A DNA stretch of 64,000 nucleotides from Halioglobus japonicus (GCF_001983995.1 NZ_CP019450.1:310001-374000); one strand, 5' to 3'. Positions 54,100-64,000 are shown, numbered from the stretch's first letter. Notes: generated by a model not told the origin, from the letters alone. A program made the numbers and translations.

Positions 54100-54368
54100 T
54101 CTTGTCCTCGGCGGTTCGTGGCGATCGGCACTCAGAACCAAAGTTGGCCATGGCTAGGCTAGGCTAGGCGAAGCCTCGCCAAACGAGCGACGGTGATCAG
54201 AGAGATTACCGGATATTTTTTACCTCTATTCTGGGTGTTGAGCGCCACCTCCGACATCGATAATCATGCGGCCAAAAGTATAGAAGTGCGACACCCGATC
54301 CGGTCAGAGCTGACGTGCTATGTTGGTTAGACCTGATAACGTGCCACCTAGAACGAATCTATGAGCCT
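54100..54368. other. Intergenic stretch with GGCTA tandem repeat and small hairpin
   Basis: GGCTAGGCTAGGCTAGGC (from about 54154) is a short 5-base tandem repeat, followed by GGCGA-AGCC-TCGCC, which can fold. It may end transcription of the phosphoesterase gene. Nothing else is seen. Confidence 0.35.
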
Positions 54369-54595
54369 ATGAAAAGAGCGCCTGAGAGTTCAGCAAGTCT
54401 GTTTTCTTTGCCCTACTCACTGTTTTTGGTCGTTGTGGCAGCCTGGCTTCCTCCGCCAGCACCCCTGTCGTCTTTGACTGCTCCGATGAGATAGGTCCAG
54501 TACCCGGACTCTCATTTGCGGCCATTATCACGCTCTGTCTGGCCATGCTTGGCTGTGTAGTGCGCTTCTACCGCTCGATGCGGTCGTCAGGCTAA
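54369..54595 (+). pseudogene. Small exported membrane-tail protein, frameshifted
   Basis: From ATG 54369 one frame gives MKRAPES and is soon lost. The next frame reads FSKSVFFALLTVFGRCGSLA, a signal-peptide-like stretch, then GPVPGLSFAAIITLCLAMLG and a basic end (RFYRSMRSSG) with stop at 54593-54595. Together they would make a protein of about 75 residues with a tail like that of the secreted proteins at 26 and 62 kb. A single-base change near 54380-54390 separates the halves. It overlaps the adhesin stop by four bases. Existence as a gene is uncertain. Confidence 0.35.
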
Positions 54596-57500
54596 TAGCT
54601 AAAGTCGGTCGCGGCCTCGTCCTGAAGGTTGAGCGCCACTGGCATATCCAGCGCTATCATTGCGGCTTGATGTTCAGCGCCAGATAGCTGCGCAGAATCC
54701 ACAGGCTGCTCCAGCAGGCCGCTGTGTTCCTCAAATATCGGCAATATAAGCTCATTATCGCCGGAGAGCATGTCATGCACCTCGATGCTAAAGCTGGTGT
54801 CGTGCAACGTCGAGGTGGATCCATCCGTATAGCGAATCTCGGACTCACCGAAAATTCTCACATCACCCCCGGCGGCGCTGCCCGCTTCACTACCGTCACT
54901 GTAAGTCAGCGCAATAGCATCGACCCCCAGCTCGGATAGAGCAAACAGTTCACCTGCATCGGTGACGCCATTGGAGTTGGCATCCTGCCAGAGGGCAAAT
55001 TCTTCGAATCGTTCGTCCTCAGCATCCAGAACCCCGTCCTGATTGGAGTCGAATACCTCGGCAATTGCCGCCAGGTCAGTTTCGGCAGTGTCGCTCCACT
55101 CGGTGAACACATACTCCTGAGCCGTGTTCACTGTTCCGGAGCCATCTGCGTCGATCACCAGCAGGGCATCTTCCGGTGCCACCCATGCCGTCTGCTTGAC
55201 CACGCTGGTAGATTCATCCACAAACCTCACACCGGCATCCAGGGCAAGATAGTCGATGCCGTCGTTATCGAGATCGACAACGACAGGTGCGTCGCAATCC
55301 TCCGCGGCGTCGATCTGCACCGCCGGCGCTGCGGGGTCTTCCACAATGTCAATCTGCACGGTTGAGGTTGCTGTCGTATCACCATCGCTCACCGTAAAGG
55401 TGAATTCCTCCACCGCCGGGCCTGCACCGTGTTCGAGCGGCTGCTCCAGTGTGTAGACATAGGTAGCACTGCCGCTGGCCGGATCATAGGTCTCCACCAA
55501 TAAGGTGCCGCTGGCACCAGCAATGCTCACGGTGCCGGCCGTCAGCGCAGCCACGCTGACTACCACGCCATTGATGGCGACTGACTCAATGTCGTCCAGG
55601 CCATCGGGGTCACCTACCTGAAACGTACCCGACGCCCGGGTGGTTACAGGACCTTCGCCTGAACCGCACTCGAGGCCCGCTTCATAAACGGTGCTGGCGA
55701 CAATCGAGTAGATGAGGTAGTCGTCGCCACGCCCTGGGGCGGTAAACACGATTTCATCAAACGCCTCGCCATTGTCCGGCGCCAGCGTTATCGCCGGATC
55801 GACGCGATCGCTACCGCCACGATGCTCGCCAGTGCCCACTACCTCGCCGTCTCTCAAGAAAGTGAAGGAGGCTCCCTCACGGGGATTCATCCAGGAGAAC
55901 GATACCTCGGCACCATAGACAGGGGTATCAAAGGATACCACCAGACTCTCGCTCTCTCCCCCGCTCTGCCCAAGCTCCGTATTCGCACCAGACGCTGTTC
56001 CAGCAACACCGAAACCCACGGGCTGCCCATTGATGGAAATCGCAGCCGGATCACCGCTCAAATCAAATGCTGACACCAGAAAGTCTTCGTCAGTGTTATT
56101 CACATTCGCAGTGGTGATCTCAATGGGGTCATACTCGGCAGTGATTGTCGGCTGGTCGTTGAGAGGATTAATCGTCACCGTGAGCTGAGCGCTGTCAGTG
56201 GATCCATCACCATCACTCACGGTATAAGTAAAAACGTCGTAGACAGTTTCTCCGCTGTCGAGGCCGACCAGGTCTGCGGTGAGCGTGTAAGTATATGCAC
56301 CGTCCGCGCCCAGCGTGAGAAAGCCATACATGCCCTGTAAGCCCACGCCGATAACACCCTGAGTAGTGCCAGTACTATCGCTTTCCTCACCAGTGCGCAG
56401 CGCCGTTATCGTAAAACCGGCGCTGTCCGCCCCGGCCACATCCCGTGCGTCGCCATTGCCAGCACCCGTCAGCACATTGCCGCTCTCCGAGGCCTCCGGC
56501 AGTGCAGCCAACGCACGGTTGTCGTCGAGCGCTACTGGCTCATCGTCGATAATGCTAATCGTCAGTACATCGTTTACCTGATCGCCATCGAGGTCCACAA
56601 CCTGTAATTGAAAACTCTCGACCACCTCGGTTCCTGAAGTCGGGCCACTGAGCGTATAACTATATTCGAGTCCGGTGCCGCCCAGGGCAGTGACCGTCAA
56701 AACACCGAACTCACCTAAAAAGTCTGGCCAACACCAGTGAGCGCGACAGGTCCACCGCCCCTTTCAATGGACACGATTAACGGGCCGCCATCTCCTGAAA
56801 ACACCACGCTACCCATGGTCGTCTCAGATGGGTCTGAGTTGTTGTTGCCGTCTTCATCGGCGATTTCACCCGACCCGCCAGGTTCTCCCCCCTGTCCACT
56901 GGGCAAGCCTGCCTCATATACTTCGGTACCCGAGGCACCAAGATCAGGTGCACTGATGACCGCGTCACGGTCGCCGATGGTAATAGTGAGCTCAGCATTA
57001 TCGAAGTCGGCATCGCCGGTCAGTGTGTAGGTGAACTGGTCGGTAACACCACCAGGCGTGTTCTCATTGCGGGTGTACTGGTAGCTGCCGTCCTCATTCA
57101 TTTCAAGCACGCCATATCTGCCCAACATGGCGAAATCGTAGTCGCCTGAGTAGCCGACTACCGACACACCGGCGATATAGGAAATTGCGGCTCCATCAGC
57201 GCTTACCACATCGCTATCGGCGATCACGTTTCCCGACACGGGCCCATAAGCTCCCGGCACCAGGCTGTTCACATCGTCTGCGGCTACAACTACATCATCG
57301 ACGATGTTGATCACGATGGACGCGGGCTCTGAATAGGTTGAGCCATCATCGCTCACCGCCACCCAGAAGGCATCGGTCACCGGCTGATTTGTATGATTGG
57401 CAGGGCCGTCCAAATCGTACTGATAGGAAATGCTACCCGCCTCATAGCCCGTCAAGGTGACCGCACCATACTGGCCTGCGAACGTTACCCAGGTAGTGCT

Positions 57501-59087
57501 GTCAGTCACATCAAGTGAAGCCAGGACTTCGATTGAAATATGCGTCTGCCCCGCCTCTACCGAGGTATCGCTCACCAGCAGTCCCGTGATGTCTGCCAGA
57601 CCATCACCGTCCGCTATCGTGATAGTTCCGCCGGTGGTCGTTGAATCCTTACCCTCGGCACTGCCGTTGGGCGACAGTCCCGCTTCGTAAACCTCGGATT
57701 GAACACCTTCAATATCCGGAAGATCATCTAGCGGATGAAAAATCACTGTAGGGCTTTCATTAAGCACCCGTACGTTTACCACGGCATCAAGATTAAGCCG
57801 CTCAAAATTGCCCCCGATGGCAAAGGCAATACCCAATTCCAGCGTCAATCCCTCAGGCCCCATATCGAGCGCTGCCGGCCCCGGAAAAGTTACCTCACCA
57901 ACCGTTTCACCGGCCCGGATCAGAATGGTCTCGGCATTCGTCAGGGTCAGGTTCAGGTCGGTTTCCGGCGCATATTCCAGCGTCGCTTGTACGGTGATAT
58001 CGCCACCTTTGCCAATATCAGCGGCCGATAGTTCGACCTGGGTAGGGTCAATAGTGTCCACCACGTTGAAGGCAACGTAAGCCGGCACCTGCAGTTGTTC
58101 GAATACACCCGACGTATATGCAACAACCTCCAGTATCAATGTCATACCATCGACGATAGCGTCGTCATCCTGCACGGGGAATGCGCTGGAGACTACCGGC
58201 GTACCTGGCACATAGTCTGTATCGAACAGAAAGGTCGCGCCATTATTGAGCGACACCTCAAAGACCTGCGCGGGCGTAACATCGAGAGTTGCTATCAGCG
58301 TCGCATCGCCGGAGCCCTCCACTACAGTGACTGCTGTTATGGACAATGAGCCCGACTGTAACAACGACGACGGTGCGGATGCCTCAGGTTGCGAGGGTGT
58401 CTCAGGAGACGCAGGAATATGCTGTATAGGCGACTCCGGCGATGGGTCTGTCCCTGGAACCGAGGGCAGCTCGGGAGCTGACGCGCCAGGATCTTCAGGA
58501 GCAACCTCGAGGGGAGGGTTTTCAGACACTGCCGGCGTTTCTGGCTCGTCACCTGATTGCCGGGGCGGATCGAGAACGGGCGAGTTTTCCGGTTCTGGCG
58601 TGTCATCAGGTGTCAACTCGATAGCTTCGCCCGCATTACCCACACTATTCAGCGGCGTCTCGGCCTCCGAGTTTGCCGCAACCCCGAAACCTATTTCGTC
58701 CAGCTCGAATCCAATGCGATCGACCCGCACGAAAGAGCTCCCGAGGTTACCTGTCACAGCGCCCGCCGCGGGTTCCTCCAACAGATCCATAAGGTCGCCG
58801 TCGTAGTTGCTCAGCAATACCTCTAAATCATCGGGTGCATCCTCTCTCGACGACTGAGGCCCTTCAGGCACATGCTGTTCGGTCATAGCGGTAGACACTT
58901 CAGCGTCTTGATTCGCTGAGAAGGGAAGATCCCAGGCGCTGAGCTCAACGTTGGCGTCGGGACTTTTGAGCAATTGCTCACCGGCTATCAGGCTGTCACC
59001 CTCATTGAGCTCACGAATTTTTCCATCCAATCCGCGGACGAAAACTACGCCCTCCACTTTCGCCACTGTACCAATAATCTGATTCAT
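54592..59087 (-). pseudogene. LapA/BapA-like large adhesin, split by a frameshift at a T run
   Basis: The first frame (59087 to 56715) starts MNQIIGTVAKVEGVVFVRGL and has the retention module of LapA-type adhesins, with EEPAAGAVTG (about residue 105) at the place of the LapG cleavage site and SFVRVDRIG after it. VCBS/cadherin-like repeats marked by VYEAGL follow. At 56715 the frame ends in GQTF-stop. One added T in the TTTTT run restores GQTFLGEFGVLTVTALGG, and the second frame runs to 54592. It ends with EF-hand-like segments (DSNQDGVLDAEDERFEEF, DANSNGVTDAGEL). The whole protein would have about 1495 residues. No RTX nonapeptides are seen. It would be held at the outer membrane and released by LapG under c-di-GMP control. 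Confidence 0.8.
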
Positions 59088-59312
59088 CGATTCCTCCGGC
59101 GCCTGTGAAGGCGGTTCGTATATCGTAAGGAGGATTCTGCAATGGCTATACCAGATGCCTTTCGATTCTCAAGCAACTGTTTTTAATCGGGTTTTTTGCT
59201 TTGGGCGGCAGGTGACTCATCTCAGCGTGCAAATTGCGAATCGTCTTGCAATTCAAGGTGAGAGCAAGCGAATCAAATACCCGCGGGCGGTGGCCGCTCT
59301 TTGGCAAGCCTT

Positions 59313-60284
59313 CTACAGAAAGCTATCGTCGCTTCTGGCACCGGCCATGTCAGGCAACGCATGAACAAAGGCGTTCAGGGCTTGTGCATTGATCCAGACC
59401 CTGAGCAAATGACGCCGCCGCTCCGGTTCAAGCCAGTCTTCAAACGCCGTGCGTGAATGCAGGGTATAGCAGTTCTTAAGCAATTGGATATCGCCGGTGC
59501 GAAAATCAATTGGGAGATAAACAGCGGGATCACGACAGATTTCGTCAATCAGAGTGAGCAACTCGTTCTGAGCTTCGGTGAGCCGCGGCACGCTCGAATC
59601 GCGCTGGGCGTCGCGCACATACCAGCCCACGAAGAATGTGCGCAAGTGCTCGCCGTCGTAGAAACAGATAGGTTTAGGAAACGCCGGGGCTTCGCCCTCT
59701 GCCTGTTCATTATTCCGGCGGTAGTACCAGGGCCGAAACAGCCGCGCTGTCAGGTCGGGTCTACGAGCAAGAACTTCATCTAACAGCGTCACCGAGCTGC
59801 AAACACGGCTCTGGCCCCCATTGCGAGGGATGTTCAGGCAGAGCAAACCGATCAAATCGGCGCCGTCAGACCGACGGGGCGCTCTGGTTTTCACCGGTAT
59901 CCCGCACATGTCCCAGTAGATCTCCCGCGGCATTTTGCGAGGCCAGCGGCCCTAGCTGTTCGGCAAAAGCCCGATAGACAATATCGCTTAGCTCAACACC
60001 CTAGCGCTCCGCGGACAGCCCCGGCACAAACGGAACCCTTTGCCCTGCGCCATTGTTTCAGCCAGCTCCAACACTAGCGGCACCACACTGAGGATAGCAG
60101 CCTGAATGGCCACGGCATATTCAGCTGCCAGACTACCTTCGGCAATAGTCCTGCCCATTGCCTCGAGCTCCTCGATTTCCAAGGTTGTGAAGTGCCGAAC
60201 CCACAGCGCCTCCTCGGCGAAATCGGCGGCCCTCCAGGCGCGGCAATCATCGATAGGCTCACAGAGGGGCATTTCGGCAGACAT
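59313..60284 (-). pseudogene. TauD/TfdA-like Fe(II)/2-oxoglutarate dioxygenase, broken
   Basis: The 5' part (from 60284) encodes EALWVRHFTTLEIEELEAMG and runs to QGKGFRL, then changes frame. The middle reads ELSDIVYRAFAEQLGPLASQ and LLGHVRDTG in a frame with a TAG near 60001. The 3' part (59933 to 59313) has DLIGLLCLNIPRNGGQSRVC and FRTGDIQLLKNCYTLHSRTA. It ends with RRRHLLRVWINAQ, holding the distal histidine and the 2-oxoglutarate arginine. At least two frameshifts and one stop are present. The parent enzyme would be a cytosolic hydroxylase of about 330 residues with unknown substrate. Confidence 0.75.
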
Positions 60285-60375
60285 CGTAGCCCCAGGGTTA
60301 TATCTATTTCATTCGACGGCTTGCATCGGCGCCTGTTCTCGAGACGTAAGGGCCTCGAGCGAAAGCACCATTGGC

Positions 60376-60807
60376 CTAGGCTACAGGCCGCGCCTCGTAC
60401 ATTTCATACACGAGCACACCTGTCTCCTGATCCACCTGCCCAGCGGACACCGCCTGGATACTGTTGAGCCAGGCGTAGCGCTCCGAGCCGGTCTGGAAGG
60501 TAGGCGCAACTGCAATCAGCCCCGTGGCTGTCTCCATCCTGCCGGTATACTCGACGAAGATGAATTCACCATCATCGGTTTTCAGTGTCAGGCGCACATC
60601 CAGCGATGCAACTGTACCGTCTTCACTAAAGGTGGCCCAATCCGCAGCGTCATTGGTTGCCAGCTCTGCATTGATCCGTTCGCCAGTGAGCTTTACCGAA
60701 GTGACGTCGATGACCACTCTGGACCCCAGAGGGCCGCGGCCGACGTTAACTGGCTCACCGAGCTTGGCCTCAATCCTGGCCAGTGGATGGAGTTCGATTT
60801 GGGGCAT
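60376..60807 (-). CDS. DUF3237 family protein
   Basis: 143 residues, a single beta-barrel as in the YwiA-like/DUF3237 group. Family blocks are NVGRGPLGSRVVIDVTSVKL, TGERINAELATN, DVRLTLKTDDGEFIFVEYTG and FQTGSERYAWLNSIQAVSAG, ending VLVYEMYEA. DUF3237 proteins are small cytosolic proteins without established activity, often near catabolic oxygenases. AGGTCC lies about ten bases before the ATG. It is intact although both neighbours are broken, which suggests it is still under selection. Confidence 0.87.
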   Translation of the reverse strand: MPQIELHPLARIEAKLGEPVNVGRGPLGSRVVIDVTSVKLTGERINAELATNDAADWATFSEDGTVASLDVRLTLKTDDGEFIFVEYTGRMETATGLIAVAPTFQTGSERYAWLNSIQAVSAGQVDQETGVLVYEMYEARPVA

Positions 60808-60947
60808 ATTTCTTGGACCTGTGTTGTTATGGATTGCTCATGCAAGGTAACGGGAAAGCCGCAGCGGGTCCAGCTGCTGACAAGTTCTATCTTTGCCTGA
60901 GCAGACAAACCTTGTGTTTTCCTTAGTGACAATCCAAGGGACGCCGA

Positions 60948-61330
60948 ATGACTTTAGCGCTAAACCACAGCGCTGAAATAAACCTCATCATTATCGACGA
61001 CACAACGCAGTGCATTGTGGTTGACGATTTCCTGCAAAACCCCGACGAAATCGCCGGAATTGCAGCTGCAACTGATGCGCGGTTTATCTACTCTGAAAGA
61101 GACTACCCCGGCGGCGTTATGCCCTTGCGAGCGAGCGATACGGAAGCGCTACAGCGATTTATCCGCAAAAGAATGAGCCGCCTGTTTCTTTTTTATTGTG
61201 GGGGGACTGAATCTGAGCACTCAACGCTGTCTCGCAACACTACAACCGGAAAACTTCACCTGGATTCAGCGGCTATGTCATACCGATCCTGGCCTGCTTG
61301 CCAACCACGCGAACTACGCCTCCATTTACA
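60948..61330 (+). pseudogene. DUF6445-like gene, frameshifted and 3'-truncated
   Basis: The first frame reads INLIIIDDTTQCIVVDDFLQ and NPDEIAGIAAATDARFIYSE, then YPGGVMPL, as in DUF6445 proteins found near flavin halogenases. A frameshift in the T and G runs near 61190-61205 moves to GGLNLSTQRCLATLQPENFT and WIQRLCHTDPGLL. The match ends at NYASIYRDV (about 61330), where the DNA turns into the reversed end of a GST gene. So the last third is deleted. Confidence 0.6.
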
Positions 61331-61968
61331 GAGATGTCGGCTCGGCTGAAGTTATCGCCTACCAGAAATCGACGCCCGTCAGCCAACTGTGCATCGAGCC
61401 AGTCCAACTCGCGCTCCAACACGGCACGAGACTCCTAGCCCTGTTTTGGCCCGAGCTCCATACCTCGGATCATGCCCTTACGAATCACCGGCCACATGAG
61501 CTGGGTGAACAGGCGGGAAAGGATGGACAGGCCCGCCAGAAATCGCGGCTTTACTGTCGCGGGATACTCGAGCAAGGCCTCAGAGTAGAACATGCGACGG
61601 GTATGGAAACCGATGCTTTCGCCAAAGCGCTGTTCCAGCGCACGCACCTCCGATGCATCATTCTCGGGTGTTAACCGCCTGAGCGTGCTCGTGCGCTGCT
61701 CTACCCAGTCAATGATGTCACCTGCCCCCTGGGTGTAGATGCCATCAATCTCCAGGGTGGGCAAGGTCGTGCTGGTCAAGCCACAACGTGAGGCCCACAC
61801 ACTGTGCAGGCCTGGCGCCAGGCTCACCAGTTCGTAGGGAATATACAGATAGTACAGCGCCCAGCGGGCTTTTTCGCAGATGTGAGAAACCGAAAAATAT
61901 ACAGAGAACGCATAGATTTCTCCTGAACCGGGTAGCCGCATACTTTGCGTCATGGTCGCTTGAGACAT
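61331..61968 (-). pseudogene. Glutathione S-transferase-like gene with in-frame stop and lost 3' end
   Basis: From ATG 61968 the frame encodes a GST N-domain: YAFSVYFSVSHICEKARWAL and TTLPTLEIDGIYTQGAGDII. It then gives C-domain helices and MIRGMELGPKQG and stops at 61435-61437. The same frame continues past the TAG as ESRAVLERELDWLDAQL, FLVGDNFSRADISV, the usual GST C-terminal motif with the N-cap aspartate. It is then cut at about 61330, where DUF6445 sequence begins on the other strand. The nonsense codon and the truncation are separate lesions. Confidence 0.75.
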
Positions 61969-62069
61969 CGAATAGACGAAGCCTACATATTATCACGAGC
62001 CCATGGTCTATGGCGGAATGTTGGCCAACTCACTTCGGCTGGCTCAGAACATTGCCTACGCCGCCTCAC

Positions 62070-62330
62070 CGCAAAAATTGCGACGTCCCGCTTCAGGGTA
62101 GCTACTGCTATCGGTGTGGCCAGCGCAACGTCAATCTGTAGCGGTCAATTTACCTACTCCTGAGGGACACGGTGCGGGAGGCGCTCGACATCAATGACCG
62201 CATTGCACGCACGCTTTGGAGCCTGATGGCACAACCAGGCCACGTCATGGCCAGCTACCTGGCCGGAAAACGGCAACAATACACGCCTCATCTGCCCACC
62301 GAACTTCTGCTGGCGCTACGATTCCTGCCC
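62070..62330 (+). pseudogene. DUF3667-like gene with in-frame stop and lost 3' end
   Basis: One frame reads NCDVPLQGSYCYRCGQRNVN, the zinc-ribbon start of DUF3667 proteins, then hits TAG at 62139-62141. In the same frame follow LLLRDTVREALDINDRIART and LMAQPGHVMASYLAGKRQQY, the next family block, then PHLPTEL. TAG could be a changed TGG. The membrane-spanning half is missing, replaced from about 62330 by the leader of the next gene. Confidence 0.65.
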
Positions 62331-62377
62331 GTGGGACAATGGACGGGAGCACGACCAATAAAGGCATTTCAGAAGAC

Positions 62378-62887
62378 ATGCAGATATCACAATCCAAAGC
62401 CGTTGTCGGGCTCGTACTGGCCATCTGGACAGGTATCGCCAGCGCTGCCACGTATGAGACCGTGATCACATGGACGCCCGATACGGCCAACTTCCCGGAT
62501 CATTCTGACGACGCTGCCTACGGCGATCGCGCCGTGATTAGCTGGAGCACCGATTTAAGCAGTGGCAGTGGCAGTGGCAGTGGCAGCTCAGCGGACATCA
62601 TCGATCTGCGTGTCGACCTCTATGGAAACGGCGTGTTAATTCAAACGGACAGGGCAGTGATCAACACCATAGTGCAACCTCTTCCGGATATCGGTGTGGG
62701 CCGGGAAGATCTCCCTCTGGACAGCGCAGTAGACCTCGACTTTGACCCGGATAACGCGCCCAGTTTCCTGACATATGTCGATACCGCCCGTTACCATCCC
62801 TGCCCTGGGTGGCTGGAGCCTGTTCGGGGGCATTGGAGCAGTACTATGAGGTCGTGTACCGCGGCGACGCTGAGCGCGCAGCCGTAA
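62378..62887 (+). CDS. Small exported protein with (Gly-Ser) repeat; C-terminal tail out of frame
   Basis: 169 residues as read. A signal peptide (SKAVVGLVLAIWTGIASAAT) is followed by TYETVITWTPDTANFPDHSD and a GSGSGSGS run coded by a six-base tandem repeat at 62562-62590. A beta-rich part follows (DLRVDLYGNGVLIQTDRAVI). After DNAPSFLTYVD the reading becomes low-complexity with unusual residues. In another frame the same DNA reads VTIPALGGWSLFGGIGAVL and stops, which looks like an IPTL-type C-terminal sorting tail. A frameshift near 62785 is therefore likely. I do not recognise the main domain. Confidence 0.55.
   Translation: MQISQSKAVVGLVLAIWTGIASAATYETVITWTPDTANFPDHSDDAAYGDRAVISWSTDLSSGSGSGSGSSADIIDLRVDLYGNGVLIQTDRAVINTIVQPLPDIGVGREDLPLDSAVDLDFDPDNAPSFLTYVDTARYHPCPGWLEPVRGHWSSTMRSCTAATLSAQP
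62562..62590 (+). repeat. Hexanucleotide microsatellite (GGCAGT)n
   Basis: Four or more units of GGCAGT encode Gly-Ser pairs. A change in unit number keeps the frame and alters linker length. Confidence 0.7.
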
Positions 62888-62892
62888 CCCCC

Positions 62893-64000
62893 ATGCCCAG
62901 AGCACCTTTATATTCAAAACGCGCCGATGAAATCCTTTCGAGGGCAGCGATCACCCATCCACACACGCTCTACGCGCAGCTACGTGAGCACACACCGATC
63001 GCCCGTATAGGTGACTCAGGGTTCCATACCGTGGCGACTTGGCCGCACATTGAGGAAGTGCTCGGCCGGGAAGATGACTTCTCGGCGAATCTGACCGGGG
63101 TGCTGTATCTGGGCGATAGTGGCGAGCCAGCGTGCTTTGAGCTTCCCCAGAGCGGCTCTGCCACTGTGATTGCCACCGCAGATGACCCGAGGCACGCGGT
63201 CCACCGGACCCTCCTACAGCCCGCATTTCTCGCTGCGCAAATAAAAGCCATGGAGCCACTCCTGCGCAGTTGGGCTAGCGCCACCCTGGCGCCGCTCACG
63301 AGTGAAGGCGGTGGCGACTTCACGGCCTTGGCAGAACAGGTACCCGCCAGAGCCGTCGCACACCTGCTCGGTCTACCCCAGGAAGATATGCCACTACACC
63401 GGCAGTGGGCCATGATGGGCGGTGATATCCTGGCGGGCAAAATCACCAGTGAGCGCCTGATATATCTGGCAGAGCAAACAACGCAAATGGCCACTTATTT
63501 GGCAGCGCAACTGGACGCCGTGCCAAATCACATCGATGCTGGTGCCCATTCCCCCATATTATACTCGCTGGCCAAGGCCATAGCGCAGGAAACCATCTCT
63601 CGGGAAGAGGCTGTTGGCATCGCGATTGTGTTGTTTGGTGCGGGCGGCGAATCGACCAGCGCACTGATTGGCTCGGCCCTCTACCGACTGGCGGGTAATA
63701 CAGAACTGGCGGAGCAACTTCGCCGCAAACCAGCGCTTATACCCCTGTTCATCGAGGAAGTGATTCGCCTGGAGCCGCCATTCAATTTCCACTATCGGAC
63801 CGTGCGCAGGGCCTGCACACTCGGAGGTTTTGACCTGGTACCCGGGGACAGGCTGATGTTGCTATGGGCGGCGGCGAATCGCGATGGAGCAAGGTTTGTT
63901 GATCCTGACACCCTACGGCTAGATCGAAGGCACAGCAGACAGCACCTCAGCTTTGGCCGTGGAATGCACTTCTGTATCGGCGCCGGCCTGGCACGACTGG
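62893..64000 (+). CDS. Cytochrome P450, cut by the right window edge
   Basis: 369 residues are visible. The C helix region has DDPRHAVHRTLLQPAF. The I helix is VLFGAGGESTSALIGSAL. ExxR is in FIEEVIRLEPPF. The haem loop FGRGMHFCIGAGLAR lies at the very end, with the cysteine at about residue 360. It is a bacterial class I type enzyme, different from the other two P450s in the window (AGGEST in place of AGATTT or GGNDTT). The ATG at 62893 has only a weak ribosome binding site, so a GTG upstream near 62847 is possible. About 40 residues lie beyond the window. Confidence 0.88.
   Translation, partial: MPRAPLYSKRADEILSRAAITHPHTLYAQLREHTPIARIGDSGFHTVATWPHIEEVLGREDDFSANLTGVLYLGDSGEPACFELPQSGSATVIATADDPRHAVHRTLLQPAFLAAQIKAMEPLLRSWASATLAPLTSEGGGDFTALAEQVPARAVAHLLGLPQEDMPLHRQWAMMGGDILAGKITSERLIYLAEQTTQMATYLAAQLDAVPNHIDAGAHSPILYSLAKAIAQETISREEAVGIAIVLFGAGGESTSALIGSALYRLAGNTELAEQLRRKPALIPLFIEEVIRLEPPFNFHYRTVRRACTLGGFDLVPGDRLMLLWAAANRDGARFVDPDTLRLDRRHSRQHLSFGRGMHFCIGAGLARL

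Noticed and set aside
61198..61674. A 158-codon frame that looks like one protein
   Set aside because: Its first half is DUF6445 sequence and its second half is antisense GST; it is a product of a deletion junction.

Overview
The window looks like chromosomal DNA from a marine gammaproteobacterium, possibly a Halieaceae or Spongiibacteraceae relative. This is inferred from the gene mix: a CYP153-type P450 with its ferredoxin, a fatty acid cis/trans isomerase, two Baeyer-Villiger-type flavin monooxygenases, PhoX with a TatA, DUF6607, DUF1499, DM13 and a LapA-like adhesin. No 16S or taxonomic marker is present. The two ends cut genes: idi at the left and a cytochrome P450 at the right.

Layout. 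From 1 to 14.4 kb the sequence is gene-poor and full of relics. It holds the idi 3' part, a flavin monooxygenase, an RND pump relic, cydAB (cydB frameshifted), a DUF6607 protein, a Coq7-like protein, a decayed copy of a tatA-phoX locus and a small membrane protein. A decayed tRNA-like gene follows, then a divergent tetR/P450 pair with twin operators, a second tRNA 3' fragment and a possible IS91-type transposase scrap. From 14.4 to 22.6 kb lie a sulfatase and a 1.9-kaa repeat-built surface protein. From 23.4 to 33.7 kb come a GST and AraC divergent pair, a thioesterase, a secreted protein with a sorting-like tail, cti, a GH29 fucosidase, a deleted amidohydrolase, a VWA-OmpA lipoprotein and a cupin.

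From 33.8 to 41.2 kb are a broken sterol-desaturase-like gene, the CYP153-ferredoxin pair, phoX-tatA, an SDR and an MFS symporter. From 41.2 to 49.6 kb the genome is compact: DUF547, DUF1499, HNH, then a translationally coupled repair operon nei-cho-photolyase, an MFS plus saccharopine-dehydrogenase-like pair, DM13 and DUF427. From 49.8 to 54.1 kb come a HAPMO-size Baeyer-Villiger monooxygenase and an overlapping pair of exported proteins, one with weak kinase-like motifs and the other a metallophosphoesterase. From 54.4 to 59.1 kb a LapA/BapA-like adhesin is split by a frameshift at a T run. From 59.3 to 62.4 kb lies a second relic cluster (TauD-like, DUF6445, GST, DUF3667), followed by a secreted protein and the start of a P450.

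How the genes fit together. Several genes point to oxidation of hydrophobic substrates such as alkanes, terpenes or steroids: three P450s, a ferredoxin, two flavin monooxygenases and the SDR. Others concern envelope and membrane stress (cti, cydAB, adhesins). One tight operon is for repair of oxidative and UV damage. The unusual density of single-lesion pseudogenes suggests ongoing gene loss, or alternatively a draft assembly with indel errors; the decayed paralogues with many substitutions cannot be explained by sequencing error.
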